From assembly GCA_017623215.1 (NCBI GenBank), contig JAGAPO010000064.1, positions 1-45,825 of the forward strand: DNA of 45,825 bases, in the 5' to 3' direction. The position numbers were made by a program, and so were the translations under genes. The stretch comes from Lachnospiraceae bacterium (GTDB lineage: Bacteria; Bacillota; Clostridia; Lachnospirales; Lachnospiraceae). Below are positions 1-6,492 of the stretch, one piece after another. The notes below the pieces were generated by a model, which was not told the DNA's origin, ran no database searches, and was given only the letters and a program-made list of their open reading frames with translations. Position 1 is the first letter of the stretch, and every line of letters begins with the position of its first letter.

Positions 1-1086
1 AGCAGATGCTCCGTCGGTTCTTTTCCGGGTTCCGCGCAGACGAGAAAAGAATACCTTCCGGCATTTGCGGCGTTCAGACGAAGTAATTCCGGATTGCGCA
101 GAGGAACGGATTTCAGGCGTTCGGCCGTCTTATCCTCCATGAGAGTAAGCTCGATGTTGTCCACGGTATCGGTGTGGAATTGGATCAGGCGCGAGGAGAC
201 CGTTCCGTCAATCTGGCGCCTGGTTGTAATAATCCGGTAGGCTCCGCGCGGAAGCATAAGCTCTGCCGAATCGGTCAGAACAAGCTCCGGATAAAGCAGA
301 GTATCGTAACAGGTGCCGTTGAAGCGTCCGATTGTGAAATGGGTCTCGTAAGCAAGCGGCTGACCGGAGGCGTTGCGAAGGGTGACTGCGATAGAAGATC
401 CGCCTGAAGAATCGGGAAGATCCCTGGTATCCGCACGAACCCATATTGCCTTGCCCCCGCGGATGTCCGCATATTCCGGATATCTAAGCGTCGGATGAAG
501 CCGCGCCGCAATACCAAGGCTGCGGCAGGCCGCGACATAGAATACCGGAAATGCGTGTTCCCCGCACTGGCCACAGCGTAAAACCTGATACGGGTCGGGG
601 CGGAGGTCGATGAGATCGTATTCCGGAACCAGTGTAATGGTATCCGTCAGATACTTTCTCATAGCACCAGTAATTCACTTCAAGCGCCGCCTCAGTCATG
701 GAAAGCCCCTGAATCCTCGGATACAGCTCTTTATAAAAAGGAATGCGGCAGCAGTCCGCCCATTCATTATTCACGCGGTGGAACAGGACATAAGCAAGGA
801 ACAGCTCGGCCGGAACCGTGCGCGAATACGGAATTGTCTCATAGATCATGACAGCCGCCTCTACATACGAAGCGATCTCAGCTGCCCCGTACGATATCAC
901 ATCCGACGCCGGCATGAATGCGTACATATAATACAGAGCCGTCTGCTCTGCCGCAGACAACCCAACGGCATAATCCAAAACCTCGGTCTTTTTAGTCGGG
1001 TACATCGTCATTGCCCGGGTGAAATCGTCCCGGATTCCGGCAGTTAAGGACTCTGAAAATAATTGAGGAAAATAAGTAAGAGTCAT
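1..1086 (-). pseudogene. Transglutaminase-like domain protein, frameshifted and 3'-partial
   Basis: Reading from an ATG at 1086 with an AGGAG site 7 bases upstream gives about 147 codons ending EKVSD. The homologous reading then continues one base out of frame (DTITLVPEYDLIDLRP), with the shift near position 645. The second frame carries GQCGEHAF followed by FYVAACRSLGIAARLHP, the classic transglutaminase/protease-like core with the catalytic Cys in GxCGE. It stays open to the window edge, at least 214 further codons. This family has a papain-like fold and often acts as a peptidase or in peptide cross-linking; the substrate here is unknown. No signal peptide is visible. The single-base shift means decay, phase variation or a sequencing error; in the first frame translation stops at 484. 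Confidence 0.75.
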
Positions 1087-1174
1087 GTAAACGCTCCTTG
1101 AAAATATTGCAGATATAGTAGTGAGATCATGATACTGCCGGAATAGAAGGACGACAAGGAAACCTTGGACGAGT

Positions 1175-1744
1175 TCATTCTTTTGCGGTAAGTCCACGGA
1201 ACATCTTCACAAGTCCGGCGCTCTCCGATGCCTTCATAATGGTATAAAGCATAACCGTCTCAATCGGAACCATTACAACCTGCTTAATCGCACGCGCGGG
1301 AAGCAGGGCGAAGAAGGCGTCTCCGTAGAGCATGGAGATCCAGAGGGTATTGAAGAAGAGGTTCACAATCAGCGCGTTGACGACGCGTGCTGCGAACACC
1401 CGGGGAAGCTTTACGGGGCGGTGATAGAGGAACGCACCCATGATGACACCGTTCAGAATCGCATTGAATGTAAAGCCGGGGAAGAACGGGCCGGTGGGCT
1501 TCATGATAAAGGTGATGATATCAACCAGACCGTTCACAATGCCGCCGACAACCGGCCCCATCAAAAAGGCTCCGAAGTCCTTCGCCAGGAACGAGAATCC
1601 AATCTTAATCGTATTGCCGAACTGGATTGTGGTCAGATATCCGAGAGCGATGGATATCGCAATGAACATTGCGGCAAATGTGATGCCGCGGACGCATTTC
1701 AGCTCTTTGGCTGAAGCTGAGAATGATTTTAAATAATTTCTCAT
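1175..1744 (-). CDS. folT: ECF transporter S component, folate specific (FolT)
   Basis: A 189-residue integral membrane protein with five or six hydrophobic helices, starting near residue 20 (ITFAAMFIAISIALGYLTTI). It matches the substrate-binding S subunits of energy-coupling factor vitamin transporters, including the pattern FLAKDFGAFLMGPVVGG and a Pro/Gly-rich PTGPFFPGF loop. S subunits bind the vitamin and use a shared EcfA/EcfA'/EcfT module encoded elsewhere. Folate specificity is inferred from the THF riboswitch in its leader. The start at 1744 is chosen because AAAGGAGGT lies 8 bases upstream; a longer in-frame start at 1894 would translate through the riboswitch. The broken transglutaminase gene follows 88 bases downstream on the same strand. 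Confidence 0.88.
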   Translation of the reverse strand: MRNYLKSFSASAKELKCVRGITFAAMFIAISIALGYLTTIQFGNTIKIGFSFLAKDFGAFLMGPVVGGIVNGLVDIITFIMKPTGPFFPGFTFNAILNGVIMGAFLYHRPVKLPRVFAARVVNALIVNLFFNTLWISMLYGDAFFALLPARAIKQVVMVPIETVMLYTIMKASESAGLVKMFRGLTAKE

Positions 1745-1811
1745 AAAAAAATTACCTCCTTTCGCAGTCCTTACTACAAGTGGAGATAATCGTTGTGAGG
1801 TTATCCGTTGT

Positions 1812-1908
1812 AGCAGCGGGATGCGGATCGTGCACCGCAAGTTACCTTTTCGTCCGGATGACAACTCCCTGTTCACCCGGCACTTAACGCGCATGATCCT
1901 ACTCTGCT
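1812..1908 (-). promoter_or_regulatory. Tetrahydrofolate (THF-I) riboswitch
   Basis: Read on the minus strand, the leader has GCAGAGTAGG, then GCGTTAAGTGCCGGGTGAAC, GGGAGTTGTCATCCGG, ACGAAAAGGTAACTTGCGGTG, and closes with GATCCGCATCCCGCTGC. These match the conserved blocks of the THF-I aptamer known from folT leaders, including the GTTAAGTG and GGGAxGTTGTC segments, the pseudoknot partner GCGGTG and a closing P1 helix. Just downstream, an inverted repeat CTACAA/TTGTAG (1774-1813) overlaps the end of P1 and precedes the AAAGGAGGT site, so it is a plausible translational expression platform. That last point is inference. Confidence 0.9.
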
Positions 1909-1926
1909 TTCCAATATGATGCCTTT

Positions 1927-1954
1927 AGTATAACACAGCGCAGAAAAAATGCAA
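1927..1954 (-). promoter_or_regulatory. Promoter of the riboswitch-folT transcript
   Basis: On the minus strand, TTGCAT (1954-1949), a 16-bp spacer and TATACT (1932-1927) form a good SigA-type promoter. The predicted start falls about ten bases before the THF aptamer. The rest of 1955-2085 is non-coding and holds only a weak hairpin (CTCCG...CGGAG near 2040-2065) that could end the upstream epimerase transcript. Confidence 0.7.
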
Positions 1955-2085
1955 CCGGAAGAGTCTGGTTTTTGAAATAAAAAACTGACGAAATTCCGGA
2001 GCATATTCTGCTGATATTTATAAGTAATATCCTAATTGCCCTCCGTAAGGGTTCCCTCTGCGGAGAAAGGACGGGCGTCTTCCGG

Positions 2086-3105
2086 TTACAGCGCGTCGTA
2101 AAATGTGTGATATTTCGCGAGCATATCATCCGTCCACGCGTCAAAATCCGGGTCCGGGGTCTGAACCTCAGGATGAGAAAGCACCCATGCAGCAATGCGC
2201 CGTGCACCCTCGTCAAACCGGACTGTGGCGGTATAGTCCGGGACAAGGCGCCTGATCTTGGAATTATCGAACAGCACCGTATTGGCCTTGTCACCGAGCA
2301 GGGTACCAGCATAATCCGGATTCGAGCGGGCGAGCGCGTCGGTGGGAATGTGAACGGCATGGATGGGGCGGTGAAGAGCAAGGCCGATGCACTCATAGAT
2401 CTGATTCCAGGTCAGGCTCTCATCCGATGTAATGTGATACGCATTGCCGATTGCGTGAATATTTCCAAGCAGGCCGACAAAGGCTTTGGCAAAATCCGTG
2501 TTATGAGTCAGAGTCCAAAGGGAGGTGCCGTCACCGGGGATGATCACCTCTTTGCCGTCCAGAATCCGCTTTAGAGTGGACCAGCTTCCGTGCTTGCCGT
2601 GAATGGCAACCGGCATGGAGCGATCGGAATAGGTGTGGCTCGGGCGGACAATAGTAACCGGAAAGCCATGGGTCCGGTAACAATTCATCAGATATTCTTC
2701 TCCTGCAATCTTCTTGCGGGAATACTCCCAGAATGGATTGCAAAGAGGTGTGCTCTCCGTAAGGAACGGGGAAGCAGGGGGCTTCTGGTATGCGGAAGCA
2801 GTGCTGATAAAGATGAACTGTCTGGTCTTCCCGCGGAATAATCGGAAATCACGTTCCAGATCCTTCGTATCAAATGCAATAAAATCGACGACCGCATCGA
2901 ATTCTATTCCCTGAAGCAGTACGGATGCAAAGGCCTCGTTATGGATGTCGCCGCAGATAACGGAGACATTCTTCGGAAGTCCGCCCGGGAACAGGGAAAG
3001 GCGGGTGCCGCGGTTAAATAATACAAGTTCCATGCCTTTTTCGGCAGCAAGGGCGGTAATTGCCGAGCTGATGGTGCCGGTTCCGCCGATTAATAATACT
3101 TTCAT
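2086..3105 (-). CDS. NAD-dependent epimerase/dehydratase (extended SDR family)
   Basis: A 339-residue protein opening with MKVLLIGGTGTISSAI, the glycine-rich Rossmann motif of atypical/extended short-chain dehydrogenases. VVDFIAFD and FIFISTASAYQ follow at the usual spacing. The Ser of the STAS segment and Tyr/Lys in EYSRKK fit the catalytic Ser-Tyr-xxx-Lys set. It is most like isoflavone-reductase or CSP41-type NAD-dependent epimerases, which act on nucleotide sugars or bind RNA; the substrate cannot be read from sequence. The start at 3105 has TGGAG upstream; the 24-codon upstream extension lacks a good site. It is transcribed divergently from mazG. Confidence 0.8.
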   Translation of the reverse strand: MKVLLIGGTGTISSAITALAAEKGMELVLFNRGTRLSLFPGGLPKNVSVICGDIHNEAFASVLLQGIEFDAVVDFIAFDTKDLERDFRLFRGKTRQFIFISTASAYQKPPASPFLTESTPLCNPFWEYSRKKIAGEEYLMNCYRTHGFPVTIVRPSHTYSDRSMPVAIHGKHGSWSTLKRILDGKEVIIPGDGTSLWTLTHNTDFAKAFVGLLGNIHAIGNAYHITSDESLTWNQIYECIGLALHRPIHAVHIPTDALARSNPDYAGTLLGDKANTVLFDNSKIRRLVPDYTATVRFDEGARRIAAWVLSHPEVQTPDPDFDAWTDDMLAKYHTFYDAL

Positions 3106-3204
3106 AAGATAAACTCCATTCTGCGCCGCGCTGTCAATGCGGATAATATGCCAAAGAGCCGGGAAAACAGGAAGCATTCAAGAGCTCTGGCGTTTCATAG
3201 CTTT

Positions 3205-3233
3205 AGTATACACAAAAGTTCGGAATCAGGCAA
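3205..3233 (-). promoter_or_regulatory. Promoter of the epimerase gene
   Basis: Minus-strand TTGCCT (3233-3228), a 17-bp spacer and TATACT (3210-3205). It lies about 100 bases upstream of the epimerase start and ten bases from the divergent mazG promoter. The 60-codon frame at 3148-3330 across this region looks like chance. Confidence 0.6.
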
Positions 3234-3243
3234 TGCCTTTGCG

Positions 3244-3272
3244 TTGAATTCCGAGGAGGTTCATGATATACT
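3244..3272 (+). promoter_or_regulatory. Promoter of mazG
   Basis: TTGAAT (3244-3249), a 17-bp spacer and TATACT (3267-3272), giving a leader of about 60 bases before mazG. Confidence 0.65.
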
Positions 3273-3336
3273 AAAAGGAAATACACGCAATCAATTACAG
3301 AAAGAGCAGAACAAAAACGGAAAGGAGTGAATATCC

Positions 3337-4107
3337 ATGGCTGATTATAGTTTTGAGGATTTTAAAAGGATTATTGAACGCCTTCGGGCCAAAGATGGCT
3401 GTCCGTGGGATCGGGAGCAGACACACGAGAGCCTGCGCCAGGCGATGCTGGAGGAATGCTACGAGGCGATTGACGCGCTGGATCGAAAAGACATCCCGAA
3501 TCTGCGGGAGGAGCTTGGAGATATCCTGCTTCAGGTTGTCATGCATTCCGTTATCGCGGAGGAAGCGGGCGAATTCACAATGGACGATGTAATATCGGAT
3601 ATCAGCAGGAAGATGGTCTACAGGCATCCCCATGTATTCGGAAACGGGACGGCGTCTACGGCGGATCAGGTGCTTGAGAACTGGGAGGAGCTCAAGAAAA
3701 AGGAAAAAGCGGAACAGAGCGTATCCGAGGGACTCTTACGGGTTGCGAGAGCGCTCCCGGCCAATGTAAGGGCAGAGAAGGTGCAGAAGAAAGCCGCGAA
3801 GGCCGGAATGGAATTCGAGAGCACCGAACAGGTTCTTGGTAAGGTAAAAGAGGAGCTTGCTGAGTTGGAAGAGGCCAGAGATCAGGGCAATTTGGAGCAG
3901 ATAGAGGAAGAATATGGGGATCTGATGTTCTCAATGATTAATTTATCCAGGTTTTTACGAATAAATGCGGAAAATTCCTTGACAAAAGCCACTGATAAGT
4001 TTATAAATAGATTTGTAAGCGTCGAACGCCTCGCAGCGGCCGAGGGCAGGAAGACGGACGAGATGTCCGCCGCAGAGCTGGATGCTTTGTGGGAGCGGGT
4101 AAAATAA
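3337..4107 (+). CDS. mazG: Nucleoside triphosphate pyrophosphohydrolase MazG
   Basis: A 256-residue protein with the double MazG arrangement. The first domain (residues about 10-120) has CPWDREQTHESLRQAMLEECYEA with the EExxE metal-binding helix, then LREELGDILLQVVMH supplying the ExxD pair. A second, more degenerate copy lies near residues 165-240 (VKEELAELEEA, EEYGDLMFSMINLSRF). MazG hydrolyses NTPs and dNTPs to NMP and pyrophosphate, cleaning damaged nucleotides; in E. coli it also modulates starvation responses. The ATG has AAAGGAGTG ahead of it. It heads the conserved mazG-hup-rqcP-yabPQ-divIC order, as yabN does in Bacillus, but lacks the tetrapyrrole-methylase domain fused to YabN there. 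Confidence 0.95.
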   Translation: MADYSFEDFKRIIERLRAKDGCPWDREQTHESLRQAMLEECYEAIDALDRKDIPNLREELGDILLQVVMHSVIAEEAGEFTMDDVISDISRKMVYRHPHVFGNGTASTADQVLENWEELKKKEKAEQSVSEGLLRVARALPANVRAEKVQKKAAKAGMEFESTEQVLGKVKEELAELEEARDQGNLEQIEEEYGDLMFSMINLSRFLRINAENSLTKATDKFINRFVSVERLAAAEGRKTDEMSAAELDALWERVK

Positions 4108-4108
4108 T

Positions 4109-4131
4109 CCGGCATCAGGAATGCTGGTTTT
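4109..4131 (+). terminator. Weak intrinsic terminator after mazG
   Basis: CCGGCAT, a five-base loop and ATGCTGG (one G-U pair), followed by TTTT. It starts two bases after the mazG stop, so it may separate mazG from the abundant hup transcript. Confidence 0.5.
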
Positions 4132-4176
4132 AAACAAAGAACGTATAAACGAATAACTCAGAGGAGGATTTTATCC

Positions 4177-4452
4177 ATGAACAAGACAGAATTAATCAAT
4201 GCAATCGCACAGAAGACCGAATTATCCAAGAAGGATTCCGAGAAGGCATTAAAGGCTTTCATCGACGTTGTAACCGAAGAATTAAAGAAGGGTGAGAAGG
4301 TACAGTTAGTAGGCTTCGGAACATTTGAAGTATCCGAGAGACCGGAGAGAGTAGGACGCAATCCTCAGACAAAGGAGACCATGACTATCGCAGCTTCCAA
4401 GTCTCCTAAGTTCAAGGCCGGCAAGGCTTTAAAGGATATCGTTAACGCATAA
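4177..4452 (+). CDS. hup: HU family DNA-binding protein
   Basis: A 91-residue HU/IHF-type histone-like protein of normal length. It begins MNKTELINAIAQKTELSKKD, and has the signature VGFGTFEVSERPERVGRNPQTKE, whose Pro lies on the DNA-intercalating beta arm (RNPQT), and a FKAGKALKDIVN C-terminal helix. HU dimers bend DNA non-specifically and organise the nucleoid. AGAGGAGG precedes the ATG. Codon choice is noticeably biased (AAG Lys, frequent TTA Leu), as expected for a highly expressed gene. It lies 27 bases from rqcP and probably shares a transcript with it. Confidence 0.97.
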   Translation: MNKTELINAIAQKTELSKKDSEKALKAFIDVVTEELKKGEKVQLVGFGTFEVSERPERVGRNPQTKETMTIAASKSPKFKAGKALKDIVNA

Positions 4453-4479
4453 GAAGACCTGTACCAATAGGAGAGACAG

Positions 4480-4719
4480 ATGCGCTTAGACAAGTATTTG
4501 AAGGTGTCCAGACTCATCAAACGCAGAACCGTCGCGAATGCGGCGTGCGACGCGGGAAGAGTATCGATCAACGGCAAGCCCGCCAAAGCATCGGCGGAGG
4601 TCAAGGTCGGAGACGTACTCGAGATTGGGTTCGGAACCAAGGCGGTCAAGGTGGAGGTTCTGGATATCCAGGAGACCACAAGAAAAGACGACGCGAAAGA
4701 ATTATTCCGATACCTGTAG
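4480..4719 (+). CDS. rqcP: S4-domain RNA-binding protein RqcP (YabO)
   Basis: A 79-residue protein that is essentially one S4 domain: MRLDKYLKVSRLIKRRTVAN, then GRVSINGKPAKASAEVKVGDVLEI. It matches the Hsp15/YabO family. In Bacillus this factor (RqcP) works with RqcH on the dissociated 50S subunit during poly-alanine tailing of stalled nascent chains; here the role is inferred from family and gene position. AGGAGAG precedes the ATG. A strong terminator follows 21 bases after the stop, so the hup-rqcP transcript probably ends there. Confidence 0.9.
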   Translation: MRLDKYLKVSRLIKRRTVANAACDAGRVSINGKPAKASAEVKVGDVLEIGFGTKAVKVEVLDIQETTRKDDAKELFRYL

Positions 4720-4740
4720 AATTCAGGTATCGGCCGGGAA

Positions 4741-4785
4741 CTCCCGGCATATACATTGTATGAATGTGTATGCCGGGAGATTTTT
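4741..4785 (+). terminator. Strong intrinsic terminator between rqcP and yabP
   Basis: A 17-bp stem (arms 4741-4757 and 4763-4779, one T-G wobble) closes a five-base loop and is followed by ATTTTTG. The 3' arm ends GCCGGGAG, which is also the only plausible ribosome-binding site for the yabP ATG at 4789. Read-through messages would therefore have the yabP site buried in the stem. Confidence 0.85.
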
Positions 4786-4788
4786 GTT

Positions 4789-5076
4789 ATGGAGGAAAGA
4801 CAGGCAGCGGCGAAAAGCCACAAGATAGAGCTGTTATCCAGAAAGACAGCCATGCTTACGGGCGTAAAGGATGTGAGTTCGTTCGACGAAAAGGAGATAT
4901 TGCTGGAGACGGTGCAGGGAACGCTCATAATCCGGGGAGCGGAGCTGCATGTGAATCGGCTGAATCTGGAAAAGGGAGAGGTAGATGTGGACGGGAGGGT
5001 CGACAGCATGACCTACATCGAGCAGAAGGATTTGAAGAAATCGGGGGAGTCCTTCCTTACAAGGCTGTTCCGATAG
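4789..5076 (+). CDS. yabP: Sporulation protein YabP
   Basis: A 95-residue protein with the YabP pattern: LLSRKTAMLTGVKDVSSFDE, then LLETVQGTLIIRGAELHVNRL, and a DG-V-SMTYIE strand near the end. In Bacillus yabP is a SigE-controlled mother-cell gene in the yabPQ operon; its molecular role is poorly defined and the domain is also seen in the YqfC cortex protein. The start at 4789 is chosen by alignment to the family; an upstream in-frame ATG at 4756 lies in the terminator loop. yabQ follows after 15 bases with a good AAAGGAGG site, indicating coupling. Confidence 0.88.
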   Translation: MEERQAAAKSHKIELLSRKTAMLTGVKDVSSFDEKEILLETVQGTLIIRGAELHVNRLNLEKGEVDVDGRVDSMTYIEQKDLKKSGESFLTRLFR

Positions 5077-5091
5077 CAAAAGGAGGCGCGG

Positions 5092-5697
5092 ATGAACCCG
5101 GAAATTCTTGCGGAAATGAAATTTTTCCTGATCTCCGTTCTGGCCGGAGCCAGTCTGATTGTCGCCTATGATAGTTTGCGGCTGTTCCGAAGATTTGTGC
5201 GGCACAGCGCCTTCTGGCTTGGAGCGGAAGACCTTTGCTTTTGGACGGCGGCAGGGGTGTTCCTGTTCCTGGTGATGGAGCGGTATTACGATGGAATCGT
5301 GAGGAGCTTTTCCCTTCTGGGCGCGCTGCTTGGAATGCTGGTATATCAGGAGTTCTTAAGCGGAATCATTGTCGGACTTCTCGAATGCATCATTCGGTTC
5401 CTGCTCGGCATTCTGCGAAGAATTGTTGCGCTCCTTTTATGGCCGGTATGCCTGACTGGACGGGGAGCGGAAAAAATCGGAGAATTTGTTGCAAAATCTT
5501 TGAAAAAATGTAAAAAAATTTTAAAAAACACATTGAAAAATCCGGACAAAGAGGATAAAATAGATAATAGAGATTTGGCCTCTAAAAAAGGAAAGAGGCG
5601 AGGGAGAAGCAGAAAAGGCAAAGCCGTGAATGCGGGAGAGAATCAGTATGAGAGTGATAAAAGGCAGCGGAAGAAGAAAAAGAAGAACGGGGCTTAA
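5092..5697 (+). CDS. yabQ: Spore cortex biosynthesis protein YabQ
   Basis: A 201-residue membrane protein with hydrophobic segments near residues 8-28, 42-60, 65-83 and 95-120, then a lysine/arginine-rich cytoplasmic tail (residues 135-201) ending in RQRKKKKKNGA. YabQ is required for spore cortex formation in Bacillus and localises to the membranes around the forespore. AGGAGG lies upstream of the ATG. The basic tail is encoded by A-rich sequence (5500-5560) and contains an internal promoter for divIC. The last 50 bases overlap divIC in another frame. Confidence 0.9.
   Translation: MNPEILAEMKFFLISVLAGASLIVAYDSLRLFRRFVRHSAFWLGAEDLCFWTAAGVFLFLVMERYYDGIVRSFSLLGALLGMLVYQEFLSGIIVGLLECIIRFLLGILRRIVALLLWPVCLTGRGAEKIGEFVAKSLKKCKKILKNTLKNPDKEDKIDNRDLASKKGKRRGRSRKGKAVNAGENQYESDKRQRKKKKKNGA
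5533..5561 (+). promoter_or_regulatory. Internal promoter for divIC inside yabQ
   Basis: TTGAAA (5533-5538), exactly 17 bp, then TAAAAT (5556-5561), within the A-rich yabQ tail. It would let the vegetative division gene divIC be expressed apart from the sporulation genes upstream. Confidence 0.6.
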
Positions 5698-5950
5698 GAC
5701 CATTACCGTTATGGTTCTGATTATCTGCGGAATTGTAACATACAGCAGAACGGAGCTGGATAAGGAAGCGGCAAAGCTTGCGAAGCAGGTTGCTTCACTG
5801 GAACAGCAGATTGCAGAGGAAGAGGCGAGAACCCTGCAGATCGAGGAACAGAAGGCCTATGTCCAGACAAAGAAGTTCATCGAAGAGATGGCAAGAGAGA
5901 AGCTGGGGCTGGTGTATCCGAATGAGATCATCTTTGAGGAAGAGGAATAG
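5648..5950 (+). CDS. divIC: Septum formation initiator DivIC (FtsB-like)
   Basis: A 100-residue bitopic protein. It has a basic cytoplasmic start (RVIKGSGRRKRRTGLK), one transmembrane helix (TITVMVLIICGIVTYS, about residues 18-34), a coiled coil (residues about 38-75, KEAAKLAKQVASLEQQIAEE) and the C-terminal EEMAREKLGLVYPNEIIF motif typical of DivIC/FtsB. It assembles with FtsL and DivIB/FtsQ in the divisome and activates septal peptidoglycan synthesis. The start at 5648 has GGGAGAG seven bases upstream; an ATG at 5630 has no good site. Confidence 0.92.
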   Translation: MRVIKGSGRRKRRTGLKTITVMVLIICGIVTYSRTELDKEAAKLAKQVASLEQQIAEEEARTLQIEEQKAYVQTKKFIEEMAREKLGLVYPNEIIFEEEE

Positions 5951-5984
5951 CCGGAAGACGGCAGGATGACAAAAGGCAGAGAAG

Positions 5985-6013
5985 GTGCGTATCGAACGAT
6001 GCGCACTTTTTTT
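5985..6013 (+). terminator. Intrinsic terminator after divIC
   Basis: GTGCGTATC, loop GAAC, GATGCGCAC (one G-U pair) followed by seven T residues, 35 bases after the divIC stop. Confidence 0.88.
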
Positions 6014-6119
6014 CGATTTTCTATCTGTGATATTTTTGTTTTGGTATATTCTGGGAAGCTTCGGCTGAGCGGCTGTAAGAGGATTGGCATGAGACTGCCG
6101 GAACGCCGGGAATTCTTTT

Positions 6120-6156
6120 GCAAAATAAATGGAACATTCCTGTTCAGAATGTTCCA
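6120..6156 (-). terminator. Intrinsic terminator of tRNA-Met
   Basis: A perfect 10-bp inverted repeat TGGAACATTC/GAATGTTCCA (6130-6156) followed on the minus strand by ATTTATTTTG. It lies 28 bases beyond the tRNA 3' end. Confidence 0.75.
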
Positions 6157-6183
6157 GAGGGGAGTATAAATATAGAAAATGAG

Positions 6184-6257
6184 TAGCGAAGGAGGGATTT
6201 GAACCCACGACACCACGGGTATGAACCGTGTGCTCTCGCCAACTGAGCTACTTCGCC
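6184..6257 (-). tRNA. tRNA-Met (CAT), elongator type
   Basis: A 74-nt cloverleaf on the minus strand with acceptor GGCGAAG pairing CTTCGCT (G1-U72, as in the Bacillus elongator), A73, D-arm AGCTC...GAGC, anticodon stem CACGG/CCGTG with loop TTCATAC, and T-arm GTGGGTTCAAATCCC. The anticodon stem lacks the three G-C pairs of initiator tRNA, so this is the elongator form. CCA is not encoded. It sits between divIC and spoIIE, where Bacillus has trnSL-Met. Confidence 0.95.
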
Positions 6258-6269
6258 GCAACGTATTGT

Positions 6270-6298
6270 ATTATAACCGCCTGTCCGGGATTTGTCAA
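6270..6298 (-). promoter_or_regulatory. Consensus promoter of tRNA-Met
   Basis: Minus-strand TTGACA (6298-6293), exactly 17 bp, and TATAAT (6275-6270): a perfect SigA promoter 13 bases from the tRNA. The plus strand of its -35 reads TTTGTCAAT (6291-6299), which is one mismatch from a Spo0A box. Confidence 0.88.
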
Positions 6299-6423
6299 TA
6301 TGGAAATTTTCTTTTTTTAGTTTTCTTTTTTAAGCTCTTAAAAAATCTCAGGTTCCTTGATTCGAGTTCTATGGGAGGCTTCGGGGATTTCTGTCTAAAA
6401 CTTTTTTAAAACCGCGTCCTTCC

Positions 6424-6457
6424 TTTGACAAAGTCCGCGCCCGCCGGAACGTATAAT
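6424..6457 (+). promoter_or_regulatory. spoIIE promoter, 21-bp spacing with Spo0A-like box
   Basis: TTGACA (6425-6430) and TATAAT (6452-6457) are both perfect but 21 bp apart, the anomalous spacing known for the Spo0A-activated, SigA-dependent spoIIE promoter of Bacillus. The -35 is embedded in TTTGACAAA (6424-6432), whose complement TTTGTCAAA matches the 0A box TTTGTCRAA. The leader to spoIIE is about 30 bases. Confidence 0.82.
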
Positions 6458-6492
6458 ACACGACTACAGGACAAAGAAAGGCGGTTGTTGAA

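Noticed and set aside
3148..3330. Sixty-codon plus-strand frame between the epimerase and mazG
   Set aside because: It covers both divergent promoters, has no ribosome site and no recognisable sequence.
5500..5560. Programmed frameshift at the A-rich tract of yabQ
   Set aside because: The tract encodes the lysine-rich tail in the normal frame, and divIC has its own start and ribosome site.
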